Shown: positions 1 to 7,620, numbered from the stretch's first letter. The stretch: DNA of 30,307 bases from an uncultured Demequina sp. (GCA_937925595.1 CALALQ010000481.1:1-30307), one strand, 5' to 3'. Numbers and translations are program-made. Notes: generated from the letters alone by a model not told the origin.

Positions 1-554
1 ACCCGCTCGGGGTCGATGGGAAGGGTGTGCTCATCATCGGTCTCAAGCGCATGCGTCGCGAGGTCGATCTCGGAGTGCAGGCGCTCGGCGTCCTCATCCG
101 TCGCGAGGCCCAGCCGGGATGCCAAGACGAGCCGCACATCGGTGAGCGCGGCCGCGGTGGCGAGCGCCTCGTCGGCCGGGACCACCCATTCATCCGTGGT
201 GCCGCTGAGCTCCTCCCAGATGCGCCGCAGGCGGCGGATCTTGGTGGCGCGCAGCTCGCCGTCGGTGAGGCGCCGGAATTCGTCAGAGACCTCGCGGTCG
301 GTGGGCGCGGCGTTGGGCAGCAGTCGCAGGATCGCCGGATCGCTCGGCTCCTTGATGGACTCCTCGAGGCCCCTCAAGTACTCAAACGGGTCATCGATGT
401 CCGACGCTGTGGTTCCGTGCTCTTCGATCTCGAGACCGAACGGCTCGGCTCCCAGCAGGCCAGCAACGTCGGCGACGATGCGGCCGATGACCAGGCGCTC
501 TTCATCGTCAAGCGTCGCGACGGCTTCGCCGCCGCGAGCCTCGAAGCCCCTCAC
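1..554 (-). CDS. DUF2017 family protein (3' end outside window)
   Basis: About 184 codons are visible and the C-terminus lies beyond position 1. The start is GTG at 554, inside the clpS stop codon (GTGA overlap), so the two are translationally coupled. The N-terminus reads VRGFEARGGEAVATLDDEE and the rest is an acidic, mostly helical protein with segments such as DEFRRLTDGELRATKIRRL. Small DUF2017 proteins directly downstream of clpS are a recurring actinobacterial arrangement. Their biochemical role is not established; the coupling suggests a link to ClpS/Clp proteolysis, which is inference. No membrane segment or signal peptide is seen. Confidence 0.85.
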   Translation of the reverse strand, partial: MRGFEARGGEAVATLDDEERLVIGRIVADVAGLLGAEPFGLEIEEHGTTASDIDDPFEYLRGLEESIKEPSDPAILRLLPNAAPTDREVSDEFRRLTDGELRATKIRRLRRIWEELSGTTDEWVVPADEALATAAALTDVRLVLASRLGLATDEDAERLHSEIDLATHALETDDEHTLPIDPER

Positions 555-838
555 TCTCCTGACCTCTGCATCGTGGCCCACAGGCCGTACGAGTGCATCG
601 CCTGCACGTCGACTTCCATCTTCTCCCTGGGACCGGAGGACAGCACGGAGCGGCCGTTCTCGTGCACCTCGCGCATGCGCTGCGCAGCGACTTCACGCGG
701 GAGGTGGAAGTAGGTCTGGAACACCTGGGTGACGTAGCTCATGAGGTTGACGGGGTCGTTCCAGACGATCGTCACCCAGACGTCGTCGAGCCTGGTGGCG
801 ACGCCACCTTCGCGTTCAAGCTGCTCGTCGATGCCCAC
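551..838 (-). CDS. clpS: ATP-dependent Clp protease adaptor ClpS
   Basis: A 95-residue cytoplasmic adaptor that delivers N-degron substrates to the ClpC/ClpA unfoldase. The core motif VWNDPVNLMSYVTQVF (residues 25-40) contains the Asn27-Asp28 pair, and REVHENG has His59; in characterised ClpS these positions bind the substrate N-terminal residue. The C-terminal KMEVDVQAMHSYGLWATM is also typical. The start is GTG at 838. It has no Shine-Dalgarno sequence, but a -10-like TAGGCT ends exactly six bases upstream, so the mRNA is probably leaderless. The gene overlaps the downstream DUF2017 gene by four bases. Length and motifs fit the family well. Confidence 0.95.
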   Translation of the reverse strand: MGIDEQLEREGGVATRLDDVWVTIVWNDPVNLMSYVTQVFQTYFHLPREVAAQRMREVHENGRSVLSSGPREKMEVDVQAMHSYGLWATMQRSGE

Positions 839-844
839 GGTCCA

Positions 845-850
845 AGCCTA
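845..850 (-). promoter_or_regulatory. -10 element of a probable leaderless clpS promoter
   Basis: TAGGCT on the minus strand, followed by six bases (TGGACC) and the clpS GTG. A start site about seven bases after the -10 would fall on the start codon. No convincing -35 element is seen. Confidence 0.5.
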
Positions 851-875
851 GGCCGGTGCGGGACGTCCGCACGTG

Positions 876-1166
876 CTACTCGCCGCCGTCCTCCGGACCA
901 AAGCGGCCGTCGATGATCTCCTTGCACGCGGGGCACACGGGGAACTTGTTGGGGTCGCGCCCCGGCACCCACACCTTGCCGCACAGCGCGATGACGGGCT
1001 CGCCGGTCATGGCGGACTCGAGGATCTTCTCCTTGCGCACGTAGTGCGCGAAGCGCTCCGCGTCGCCGGGCTCGATCAGTTCGCGGGTCTCGACGCGCTC
1101 GATAGTCGTGGTCCCGCCTTGGGGCTGGGACTCGGGAAGCGGCTGGGGTTCGAGGGTCTCGCTCAT
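876..1166 (-). CDS. DUF3039 domain-containing protein
   Basis: A 96-residue protein of unknown function, typical of Actinobacteria. After a Pro/Gln/Glu-rich, probably disordered N-terminus (about residues 1-25) comes the conserved core IEPGDAERFAHYVRKEKI and then a likely metal-binding part: Cys62 in ALCGKVWVPGRDPNKFP, followed by Cys78 and Cys81 in VCPACKEI. The three cysteines in a CxxC-type layout suggest a small zinc ribbon or knuckle; this is inference from the spacing. The start is ATG at 1166, with a -10-like TAGGCT ending six bases upstream. It lies 37 bases upstream of clpS and probably has its own promoter. Confidence 0.9.
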   Translation of the reverse strand: MSETLEPQPLPESQPQGGTTTIERVETRELIEPGDAERFAHYVRKEKILESAMTGEPVIALCGKVWVPGRDPNKFPVCPACKEIIDGRFGPEDGGE

Positions 1167-1172
1167 GCGAAA

Positions 1173-1178
1173 AGCCTA
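1173..1178 (-). promoter_or_regulatory. -10 element of a probable leaderless DUF3039 promoter
   Basis: TAGGCT on the minus strand, then six bases (TTTCGC) and the ATG at 1166. The hexamer and spacing are identical to those at clpS. Confidence 0.5.
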
Positions 1179-1187
1179 ACCCGCGCC

Positions 1188-2789
1188 TCACCTGACGGCG
1201 GCGAGGAGCATTCCGGCTCTTGCGTCGTACAGGCGACCTGCGAACAGCAGGCCAAAGATGTAGCCGGCCACACCGAACCCCAGGCCGCCGATCGCCGCCA
1301 CGATCCCCCAGCGCGCATCCACGGCCACGGCGAGCACGCAGGGGACGATCACGAACGGCAGGATCGCGAACGTGGCGACAGAGCTGACGATCTGGCCCAA
1401 CAGTCCAGCGCCCACCGAGCCCACCTCCGCGCCAAACGGGTTCTCCCCCGGCGCGGGTGTGCGATACGGGAGCACCACGGAGGTGATCGCCGCGATGCCA
1501 AGCGACGTGCCGAGCGCGCCCACCGCCGTGCCCACCACAGCCGGAGCGAGCGACCAATAGCCAGCCCAGCCCACGACCACGAGCGAGCCGATCACCACGA
1601 GCGGGAGCGACCAAGCCAGTACGGCGGCGAAGCGTCCGCGCATGACGTCACCGCCGCGTCGGCCCGCAACGATGTCCAGCCACAGGGCAGACGAGTCGTA
1701 GGCGACGTCGTTGTGCCGCCCCCAGCCCACGGAGGTGGCGAGCACGAAGGGTGCCGCGAAGGTCCAGCGCGGATCGAGGTCGAACACCGGCACGATCACG
1801 GTCACGAAGACGACAGGGAGCAGCACCACGGCCGTAAGGCCGGTGATGTAGCGGGGGTCAGAGCGCCAGGCGCGAGCAGCCCGCGCAAACACTGCCCCGG
1901 CCGGGCCGACGCGGTCGCTGGGGGCCAGCAGGATCATGCGGCGGCCCGCGCGCACCACCGTATCCGTGCGTGGTCCCGTGCCGCCCGAGCGATGGAGCGG
2001 GGTGACGAGGGCGTGAACCACATTGGCTCTCCACGCAAGCAGCAGCACTCCCGTCCAGACGAGCGCGATCCCGAGTCGCCACGCGACCACCGCCCAGTGG
2101 CCCTGCTCCGCAGCATGCGCAGCCGCGAGCGCGGAGACCAGCGGAGTGTCCTCGAGCGCACCGATCGCGATATCGAAGTCGGCCTCGAAGAGCGACTCGA
2201 GCCCCTGCGCAAGGGTCTGCCAGGCGAAGTAGGCGAACGCGATGATCGCAAAGAAGGAGACGGCGAAGGCGATATTGCGGGCAAGGCGGTTGGCGAAGAT
2301 GCGCTCCGCCCATGAGGCGCCCAGCCTGCCTAGCGCGACCAGCGAGACGGTCTGGATGAGGGCACCAAGAATGGCGATCGCCCCAGTGACCGGACCCGAG
2401 GCGAACCAGCTCGCGCTCAGCGTAAGCCACAGCGCCGTGAAGAACAGGGCAGGCAGCGTGATGAGCGCTGCCACGAGCAGCCCCGGCATGATGCGGTCCG
2501 CCTTGACGCCAATGGGCGCGAAGCGACGCGGATCGAGGGTGTCGTCCACCCCGGCGATCAGCACGGGGACGAGCGCCCAGCCCAGCGCGAAAAACACGCC
2601 AAGCGTCACGAGTGCCGCATTGCGCGCCGTTGGCTCCGCGCGAGTGAGGGCGCCGTAGCCCCACACCACCTGCGGAATGAGCGTGAGCATCCACAGCACG
2701 GCCGCGCCAAGGATGATCTGCCGCCACTTCTCTCGCGCCAGCAAGTGGCGCATCGAGGTGAAGCGAAGCCTCAGGATGGTCGCAACCAC
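1188..2789 (-). CDS. ABC transporter permease
   Basis: A 533-residue integral membrane protein with about ten or more hydrophobic segments, for example near residues 25-48, 62-85, 103-150, 165-190, 235-255 and 315-335, and a block from about 390 to the end. No periplasmic-binding or ATPase domain is present. It overlaps the upstream ATPase gene by 19 bases and starts with GTG at 2789, so the two genes form one export unit with ATPase and membrane subunits encoded separately. The size and lone-ATPase context resemble actinobacterial ABC-2-like exporters. The substrate cannot be told from sequence; antibiotic, lipid or peptide export are all possible. Confidence 0.85.
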   Translation of the reverse strand: MVATILRLRFTSMRHLLAREKWRQIILGAAVLWMLTLIPQVVWGYGALTRAEPTARNAALVTLGVFFALGWALVPVLIAGVDDTLDPRRFAPIGVKADRIMPGLLVAALITLPALFFTALWLTLSASWFASGPVTGAIAILGALIQTVSLVALGRLGASWAERIFANRLARNIAFAVSFFAIIAFAYFAWQTLAQGLESLFEADFDIAIGALEDTPLVSALAAAHAAEQGHWAVVAWRLGIALVWTGVLLLAWRANVVHALVTPLHRSGGTGPRTDTVVRAGRRMILLAPSDRVGPAGAVFARAARAWRSDPRYITGLTAVVLLPVVFVTVIVPVFDLDPRWTFAAPFVLATSVGWGRHNDVAYDSSALWLDIVAGRRGGDVMRGRFAAVLAWSLPLVVIGSLVVVGWAGYWSLAPAVVGTAVGALGTSLGIAAITSVVLPYRTPAPGENPFGAEVGSVGAGLLGQIVSSVATFAILPFVIVPCVLAVAVDARWGIVAAIGGLGFGVAGYIFGLLFAGRLYDARAGMLLAAVR

Positions 2790-3541
2790 GCCAGATCCCT
2801 GTGTTCTCGCTCGTCGCCGACGAGCTCCACGAAACGCTCTTCGAGCTCACCGTCTCCACGCACCTCATCGAGAGTGCCTGCCGTGAGAACGCGACCGGCA
2901 CCCACGACGGCCACGTGGGTGCAGAGGCGCTCCACGAGCGCCATCACGTGGCTCGACATCACCACGGTGCCACCACCAGCGACAAAGTCGATGAGGATCC
3001 TCCTGATCGCCGTGGCACTCACGGGATCGACGGCCTCGAAGGGCTCGTCGAGGACCAGCACTCGAGGCGCGTGGACCAGCGCGCAGGCGAGCGCGATCTT
3101 CTTTGCCATGCCCGCGCTGTAGTCCATGACAAGCACCCGTGCCGCTCCCGCGAGGTCGAGCGTCGCGATGAGGTCGTCGCGGCGCTGCTCGATCACAGCG
3201 GGGTCGAGCCCGCGCAGCCTGCCTGCGTAGGAGATGAGCTCCGACCCAGTGAGCCGGTCAAAGGTGCGCAGTCCGTCAGGCAAGACGCCAAGCAGAGGCT
3301 TGGCAGCGTCGGGCTGTGCCCACAGGTCGATGCCGCAGATGTGCACCGTCCCCGCGTCCGGGCGCAGCAGACCCGTCGCCATGGACAGCGTGGTGGTCTT
3401 TCCCGCGCCGTTGGGGCCCACTACGCCGTAGAACGAGCCGGTGGGGATGTCGAGGTCGATCGCGTCGGCGGCGCGCAGCGAGCCGTAGACCTTGGTGAGG
3501 CCCCGCAGCGACATCGCTGGAACGGTGACAGGCTCTGTCAT
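2771..3541 (-). CDS. ABC transporter ATP-binding protein
   Basis: A 256-residue cytoplasmic ATPase that powers the adjacent permease. Walker A GPNGAGKTT lies at residues 42-50, Walker B VLVLDEPFE at 161-169 and the switch His198 in SSH. The signature loop is degenerate (YSAGMAKK, 141-148, instead of LSGGQ), and the Q-loop region reads GVLPDG. Both resemble exporter ATPases of the DrrA/CcmA type. The frame is open further upstream, but ATG 3541 is chosen because it sits beyond the stop of the aldo/keto reductase gene and because TACGCT (a -10-like hexamer) ends six bases before it, giving a leaderless start. The 3' end overlaps the permease by 19 bases. Confidence 0.93.
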   Translation of the reverse strand: MTEPVTVPAMSLRGLTKVYGSLRAADAIDLDIPTGSFYGVVGPNGAGKTTTLSMATGLLRPDAGTVHICGIDLWAQPDAAKPLLGVLPDGLRTFDRLTGSELISYAGRLRGLDPAVIEQRRDDLIATLDLAGAARVLVMDYSAGMAKKIALACALVHAPRVLVLDEPFEAVDPVSATAIRRILIDFVAGGGTVVMSSHVMALVERLCTHVAVVGAGRVLTAGTLDEVRGDGELEERFVELVGDEREHRDLAWLRPS

Positions 3542-3547
3542 TGCGCC

Positions 3548-3553
3548 AGCGTA
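3548..3553 (-). promoter_or_regulatory. -10 element of a probable leaderless ABC ATPase promoter
   Basis: TACGCT on the minus strand, six bases (GGCGCA) before the ATG at 3541, in the gap between this gene and the upstream reductase gene. Confidence 0.45.
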
Positions 3554-3561
3554 ACGCCGGT

Positions 3562-4518
3562 TTACGCGGGAAACAGCGCGTCGATCGCCGCGACCTGATC
3601 GGGAGTCAGACGCGCCGCGCCGGCCGCACCATTCGCCGCCACCTGTTCGGGTCGGGTGGCCCCAGCAATGACCGACGCTATGGCCGGGTTCGCAAGGAAC
3701 CAGCCAAACGTTGCCTCGAGCATGGTGACGCCCCACTCGTCACACAGCGCCTGGTAGGCCTCCATTGCGTCCCAATCGGCGTTGTCGGCGATGTGGGGAC
3801 GGATGTTCGTGATGCGAGTGCCCTCGGGCCGCTCGGTGCGCGTGAACTTGCCGGTGAAGAGCCCGTTGGCGAGCGGGAAGAACGGCAGGAAGCCTTGGCC
3901 ACCCTCGCGAGCCGCGTCGAGGCGACCATCGGTCTCGACGGCGCGAGCGATGAGGCTGAGTTCATCCTGGCTTGTGGCGAGTCGGGTGATGCCGAGCGCG
4001 TCGGCGGTCGCGTTGGCCTCGCGCAGCTGGTCCGCGGTGAACTGCGAGGCGCCGTAGGCGCGGATCTTGCCCTCGTCGACGAGTTCCGCGAGCGCGGTCA
4101 GCGTCTCCTCGATGGGCGTCGAGGGGTCAGGGGTGTGGAGCTGGTAGAGGTCGATGATCTCGATCTGGAGCCGGGTGAGGCTCGCTTCGCACGCCGCGCG
4201 AAGGTAGGCGCGAGAACCCTTCGCGCCCACAGCGTCGTACGGGGTAGCCACCTCGCTGTGCCCAAACTTGGTGGCGACGATCGCCTCATCGCGGCGGCCC
4301 TTCAGCGCGACTCCCAGGAGAGTCTCCGACAGGCCCAGCTCGTGGCCGTAGATGTCTGCGGTGTCGAAAAACGTCACCCCAGCGTCGAGCGCGGCGGTGA
4401 CCACGGCCGTCGTCCCGTCTTGGAATTCGCTTGCCGTCCCCGTGCGCCCAAAGTTGTTGCAGCCAAGTCCGATAGCAGAGACAGCGAACGGAGCGTAAGG
4501 GAGTGTGCGATTGTCCAT
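3562..4518 (-). CDS. Aldo/keto reductase
   Basis: A 318-residue TIM-barrel NADPH-dependent oxidoreductase acting on carbonyl or alcohol substrates in the cytoplasm. The catalytic tetrad is visible: Asp in FFDTADIYG with Tyr in the same motif, Lys in VATKFG and His in LYQLHTPD. The C-terminal NADPH-binding part includes VIAGATRPEQV. The general sequence fits the YajO/AKR11-type subfamilies; the substrate is unknown. I prefer ATG 4518 to GTG 4524 because a -10-like TAGCCT ends six bases before 4518. The gene is divergent from the desaturase at 4643, and a 16-bp dyad lies in the shared promoter region. Confidence 0.9.
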   Translation of the reverse strand: MDNRTLPYAPFAVSAIGLGCNNFGRTGTASEFQDGTTAVVTAALDAGVTFFDTADIYGHELGLSETLLGVALKGRRDEAIVATKFGHSEVATPYDAVGAKGSRAYLRAACEASLTRLQIEIIDLYQLHTPDPSTPIEETLTALAELVDEGKIRAYGASQFTADQLREANATADALGITRLATSQDELSLIARAVETDGRLDAAREGGQGFLPFFPLANGLFTGKFTRTERPEGTRITNIRPHIADNADWDAMEAYQALCDEWGVTMLEATFGWFLANPAIASVIAGATRPEQVAANGAAGAARLTPDQVAAIDALFPA

Positions 4519-4524
4519 ACCCAC

Positions 4525-4530
4525 AGGCTA
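4525..4530 (-). promoter_or_regulatory. -10 element of a probable leaderless aldo/keto reductase promoter
   Basis: TAGCCT on the minus strand, then six bases (GTGGGT) before ATG 4518. It supports the shorter start over the in-frame GTG at 4524. Confidence 0.45.
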
Positions 4531-4555
4531 AGTCAGCGAGTTGCGTGCGGATTTA

Positions 4556-4571
4556 CCTACGGTGCCGTAGG
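4556..4571. promoter_or_regulatory. Dyad in the divergent reductase/desaturase promoter region
   Basis: CCTACGG-TG-CCGTAGG, a perfect seven-base inverted repeat around a two-base centre. It lies 26 bases upstream of the reductase -10 and 72 bases upstream of the desaturase start. It could be a repressor operator serving one or both genes. No regulator gene for it is recognised next to it. Confidence 0.4.
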
Positions 4572-4642
4572 GTTGGGTCATCTGCAAGGGCAACACCGCT
4601 CGACCTCGGCTGGGAAGTCGTATTACCTAGCCAAGGAGTCTC

Positions 4643-5728
4643 GTGGCAATCACAACTACCGAGCCGAAGCTCGCAGCACCCCGCATCCCTGTCAATCACA
4701 TCACTCGCTCCTTCACCGAAGTGGCAGCGACGATTCGCGACGCGGGACTGCTCCGCCGTCATTACGGCTTCTACTCCGTCTTCACCTCGGTGCTGGTCCT
4801 GGGTCTCGCCGGCACCGTCGCCGGAATGATCCTGCTTGGCGACTCGTGGTTCCAACTGCTCATGGCGCTCGCCCTTGGCGTCATCTTCACCCAGTTCGCG
4901 TTCCTTGGCCACGAGTTCGCGCACCGCGCGGTGTTCCGCTCCGGACCCGCTAACGACCTGGCGGGCAAGCTCATCAGCGGCATCGTCGTTGGCCTGTCGA
5001 ACCAGTGGTGGATGACCAAGCACTCGCGTCACCACGCCAACCCCAACACCATTGGCAAGGATCCCGACATCATGCCGGACACCGTGGTCTTCCTCGAGGA
5101 AGACGCGAAGGAGTCCAAGGGCATCCTGCGCTGGATCATCGCGCGCCAGGGCTGGCTGTTCTTCCCTCTTCTCACGATGGAGGGCATCAACCTTCACCGC
5201 CTGTCGATCGTGTCCTTGTTCCGCGATGCCAAGGGACGCACCAAGTGGCTTGAGCTCACGTGGATCGTGGTCCACTTCGCGCTGTATCTGGTGCCGCTAT
5301 TCCTGTTCCTGCCCCTGGGCATGGCGTTTGCGTTCGTCGGCGTGCAGATGGCCGTCTTTGGCGTCTACATGGGTGCATCCTTCGCCCCCAACCACAAGGG
5401 CATGGCGATCATCGAGCCCGGCACCAAGGTGGACTTCCTGTCCAAGCAGGTGCTCACGAGCCGCAACATCCGCGGCGGCTGGGCCATGTCGATCCTCATG
5501 GGCGGCCTGAACTACCAGGTGGAACACCACCTGTTCCCCAACATGAGCCGCCCCAGCCTTGGCCGCACGCGCGCCATCGTCAAGGAGTACTGCGAGAACA
5601 TCGGCCTCAAGTACACCGAGACCTCGCTCGTCGAGTCGTACGCGATCGTGATCCGCTACCTCAACGAGGTGGGCCTCGCGGCTCGCGATCCCTTCGACTG
5701 CCCCGAGCGCGTCGCGATGGGTCGCTGA
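4643..5728 (+). CDS. Membrane fatty acid (acyl-CoA/acyl-lipid) desaturase
   Basis: A 361-residue integral membrane di-iron desaturase that introduces a double bond into fatty acyl chains. All three histidine boxes are present: H90xxxH94 in GHEFAHRA, H127xxHH131 in KHSRHHANP and Q293xxHH297 in QVEHHLFP. Hydrophobic segments lie near residues 45-65, 70-88, 205-228 and 228-247. The start is GTG at 4643 with the Shine-Dalgarno sequence AAGGAGT seven bases upstream; no competing start is well placed. It resembles the actinobacterial DesA3/linoleoyl-CoA desaturase type. Electron donor and regiospecificity cannot be read from the sequence. Likely role: control of membrane fluidity. Confidence 0.93.
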   Translation: MAITTTEPKLAAPRIPVNHITRSFTEVAATIRDAGLLRRHYGFYSVFTSVLVLGLAGTVAGMILLGDSWFQLLMALALGVIFTQFAFLGHEFAHRAVFRSGPANDLAGKLISGIVVGLSNQWWMTKHSRHHANPNTIGKDPDIMPDTVVFLEEDAKESKGILRWIIARQGWLFFPLLTMEGINLHRLSIVSLFRDAKGRTKWLELTWIVVHFALYLVPLFLFLPLGMAFAFVGVQMAVFGVYMGASFAPNHKGMAIIEPGTKVDFLSKQVLTSRNIRGGWAMSILMGGLNYQVEHHLFPNMSRPSLGRTRAIVKEYCENIGLKYTETSLVESYAIVIRYLNEVGLAARDPFDCPERVAMGR

Positions 5729-5767
5729 GCGGGGAAGTTCCCGCGCGTCATGCGCGTTGAATCTTGC

Positions 5768-6625
5768 ATGACCGACTCCCTCGCCGATGGCACCCGCATG
5801 GGCGCCGTTGAACTCCTCGTTGACGACCTCGACACGATGCTCGCGTTCTACCGCGACACCCTTGCCCTTGACCTGCTGCGGGTCGACGGCGAGACGCACG
5901 TGCTGGGTCGCGGCGGGGTCGAGACGGTGACGCTCACGCCCGCGAAGGGCCTTCCCCGCTTCAACCGCTCGGGCGCCGGACTGTTCCACACGGCTGTCCT
6001 CTTTGACTCGCGAGCCGGCCTAGCGTCGGCCGTTGCTCGCGTAGCCCAAGCCGCGCCTGGCGCCTACACGGGATCCGCGGACCATTACGTGAGCCAGGCG
6101 TTCTACTTCGACGACCCCGAAGGCAACGGGGTGGAGCTGTACTGGGACCGACCGCGCGCGGAGTGGCCGCGCGACGCCGCCGGCCGCCCCATCATGGGCA
6201 CCGAGTACATCGACGCGAACGGCTTCCTTGGCACGCACCTCACCGAGTCCGAGTTCGTGAAGCCCTCCGCTGCCGCGAGCGTTGGCCACGTCCACCTGCA
6301 AGTGGGCGACATCCCCACCGCCAAGGACTTCTACGTGGGCACGCTGGGCTTCGAGGTGGTGTTCGACATGGGCTCGGCACTGTTCATCTCCGCCGGTGGC
6401 TACCACCACCACGTTGGCCTCAACACCTGGAACTCCCAGGGGGCGGGACCGCGCGCGGCGTCGCTTGGCCTGGGAACAATGGACATCGTGCTTCCCACGC
6501 CCGACGATGTTGGCGCCTTGCGCGACCGCCTCGCCTTCCGCGGTGCGCAGGTCGCCGATGATGGCCGCACGCTGACCGTTGCCGACCCGTGGGGGTCGAA
6601 GGTGAGGGTGCGCGCAGAGGGCTAG
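5768..6625 (+). CDS. VOC family protein (two-domain glyoxalase/extradiol dioxygenase type)
   Basis: 285 residues with two tandem vicinal-oxygen-chelate modules, about residues 10-125 and 165-280. Candidate metal ligands in the first are His in GLFHTAVL and Glu in NGVELYWDRP; the second shows His in GHVHLQVGD and the cluster YHHHVGLN. The order and length match the CatE-like, catechol-2,3-dioxygenase-type proteins of Gram-positive bacteria, often annotated from sequence alone. The true substrate is unknown; ring cleavage or thiol/aldehyde detoxification are possible. ATG 5768 (MTDSLADG) is preferred to ATG 5750, because alignment to the family starts just after it and a TTGAAT hexamer lies five bases upstream. 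Confidence 0.85.
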   Translation: MTDSLADGTRMGAVELLVDDLDTMLAFYRDTLALDLLRVDGETHVLGRGGVETVTLTPAKGLPRFNRSGAGLFHTAVLFDSRAGLASAVARVAQAAPGAYTGSADHYVSQAFYFDDPEGNGVELYWDRPRAEWPRDAAGRPIMGTEYIDANGFLGTHLTESEFVKPSAAASVGHVHLQVGDIPTAKDFYVGTLGFEVVFDMGSALFISAGGYHHHVGLNTWNSQGAGPRAASLGLGTMDIVLPTPDDVGALRDRLAFRGAQVADDGRTLTVADPWGSKVRVRAEG

Positions 6626-6665
6626 TCGTTTCGCCCGGAGCGGAGCCCGGCCACGTTGGGGCGGC

Positions 6666-6681
6666 GTCAGCATATGCTGAC
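6666..6681. promoter_or_regulatory. Perfect 16-bp palindrome overlapping the -10 of the small HTH gene
   Basis: GTCAGCATATGCTGAC is its own reverse complement. It contains TATGCT (6673-6678), a -10-like hexamer that ends six bases before the ATG at 6685, and there is no Shine-Dalgarno sequence. A bound protein here would block a leaderless promoter, so the site is a natural autoregulatory operator for the HTH protein. This is inference from position and symmetry. Confidence 0.6.
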
Positions 6682-6684
6682 CAA

Positions 6685-6891
6685 ATGGAAACGTTGAACG
6701 GCGCCGAGTACGAGGGCGACAACGTCATCGCAGAGCTCGCCGCAATCGCGGAGGCCAAGCGAGAACTCGCCAAGCGCGAGGAGCTTGCCGTGCGCCGCGC
6801 CCGCAATCGCGGACTCAAGTGGGGCGAGATCGGCACCTTGCTGGGCGTCACCAAACAGACGGTGCACCGTAAATACCGCGCCTACGGGTGA
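6685..6891 (+). CDS. Small helix-turn-helix DNA-binding protein
   Basis: A 68-residue protein. An acidic N-terminus is followed by a charged helix (EAKRELAKREELAVRRARN) and a C-terminal HTH, WGEIGTLLGVTKQTVHRKYR, resembling the sigma-70 region 4 or AsnC-type HTH of small actinobacterial regulators. There is no effector domain. ATG 6685 is chosen over upstream in-frame starts because TATGCT ends six bases before it and the region upstream is non-coding in character. The overlapping 16-bp palindrome suggests self-repression. Targets are unknown. Confidence 0.8.
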   Translation: METLNGAEYEGDNVIAELAAIAEAKRELAKREELAVRRARNRGLKWGEIGTLLGVTKQTVHRKYRAYG

Positions 6892-7176
6892 GCCAGCCAC
6901 AGCGTCGGGCAACACAAACGGGCGGCCGCCGCAGCGACCGCCCGCAAGGCATAAGTGGAGCTCGGGGGGCATGTGTCGAACTCTTGGCCTTCAGTAATCA
7001 CCTGATGCTGATACAGCGCGCCGCATCACCCGGACAAGACCCAGGTCAGGGATTGGTCCAGGTCCCACCCTCATCGCGGCAGAAGAGTGTGCACACACAG
7101 AGGGCCGGTCTGCCGCGGCCCGTTCGCGGTACCGCAAGTCCACCTGACCCTGGCGACGCGCGGCATGCAGAGAGTG
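6892..7176. other. Intergenic stretch between the HTH gene and the metal module
   Basis: About 300 bases without a supported gene. It holds one copy of the CAGCGTCGG 9-mer (6900-6908), a terminator-like hairpin (6919-6944) and a faint resemblance to a tRNA 3' end (around 6955-6985, minus strand TTCGA...GCTCCAC). Otherwise I see nothing coding. Confidence 0.5.
6919..6944 (+). terminator. Hairpin downstream of the small HTH gene
   Basis: CGGGCGG ... CCGCCCG, a seven-base perfect stem with a 12-base loop, 27 bases after the stop. There is no U-tract, as is common for GC-rich actinobacterial terminators. Confidence 0.4.
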
Positions 7177-7206
7177 CGCTAACATCGCTACATGACGATG
7201 CTAGCG
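7177..7206. promoter_or_regulatory. Operator-like dyad over the -10 and start codon of the ArsR gene
   Basis: Two 11-base arms, CGCTAACATCG and CGATGCTAGCG, pair with one mismatch around an eight-base centre containing the ATG. The left arm includes TAACAT (7180-7185), a -10-like hexamer ending six bases before ATG 7192. A metal-responsive ArsR-type repressor bound here would block transcription of its own leaderless mRNA and of the coupled efflux genes. Confidence 0.7.
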
Positions 7207-7620
7207 AAGAGTCTGAGCGACCATAGGGATCCGGAGCCCGATGCAGGACTGTCCTTGGCGGCTGCGCTGTTCCACGGCCTATCGGACCCGTCCCGGTTGG
7301 CGATCTTGCAGCACCTGAGCCTGGGCGAGCACCGGGTGCGTGACCTCACGGAACACCTTGGGTTGGCGCAGTCGACGGTGAGCGCCCACCTGGCGTGCCT
7401 TCGTGACTGTGGCCTGGTGGTGTCCCGGCCGCAGGGTCGGGCCTCGATGTTCTCCCTCACCAGCGTGCCTAAGCTGCTGGGCGTGCTGGACGCCGCAGAG
7501 CGACTACTCGCCTCCTCGGGGTATGCGGTGGCGCTGTGCCCGAACTACGGCGTCGGGACCGAGGGCAACCCCGCCCCGGACCAGCTACGCACCCACGCCG
7601 GGCAGGAGGCGGGGGCGTGA
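7192..7620 (+). CDS. ArsR/SmtB-family metal-sensing repressor, CmtR-like
   Basis: A 142-residue winged-HTH repressor that should dissociate from DNA on binding Cd(II)/Pb(II). The recognition region is LTEHLGLAQSTVSAHLACLRDCGLVVSRPQGRASMFSL. Cys69 and Cys73 (HLACLRDCG) in this helix and Cys116 (ALCPNYG) in the C-terminal tail match the Cys57/Cys61/Cys102 pattern of mycobacterial CmtR, which binds Cd and Pb. There is no Shine-Dalgarno sequence; the start follows a -10 at leaderless spacing and lies inside the operator-like dyad. The 3' end overlaps the ATPase start (GTGA), so repressor and pump are co-translated. Metal identity is inferred from the cysteine pattern. Confidence 0.9.
   Translation: MTMLAKSLSDHRDPEPDAGLSLAAALFHGLSDPSRLAILQHLSLGEHRVRDLTEHLGLAQSTVSAHLACLRDCGLVVSRPQGRASMFSLTSVPKLLGVLDAAERLLASSGYAVALCPNYGVGTEGNPAPDQLRTHAGQEAGA

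Noticed and set aside
873..2315. Long plus-strand open frame of 480 codons opposite the ABC permease and DUF3039 genes
   Set aside because: Arg/His/Gly/Asp-rich low-complexity translation typical of antisense frames in GC-rich DNA; no domain or hydrophobic pattern, and real genes cover the other strand.
6955..6990. tRNA-like 3' end (minus strand TTCGA and GCTCCAC)
   Set aside because: The T-stem does not pair and no 5' half of a tRNA is present; at most a decayed attachment remnant.
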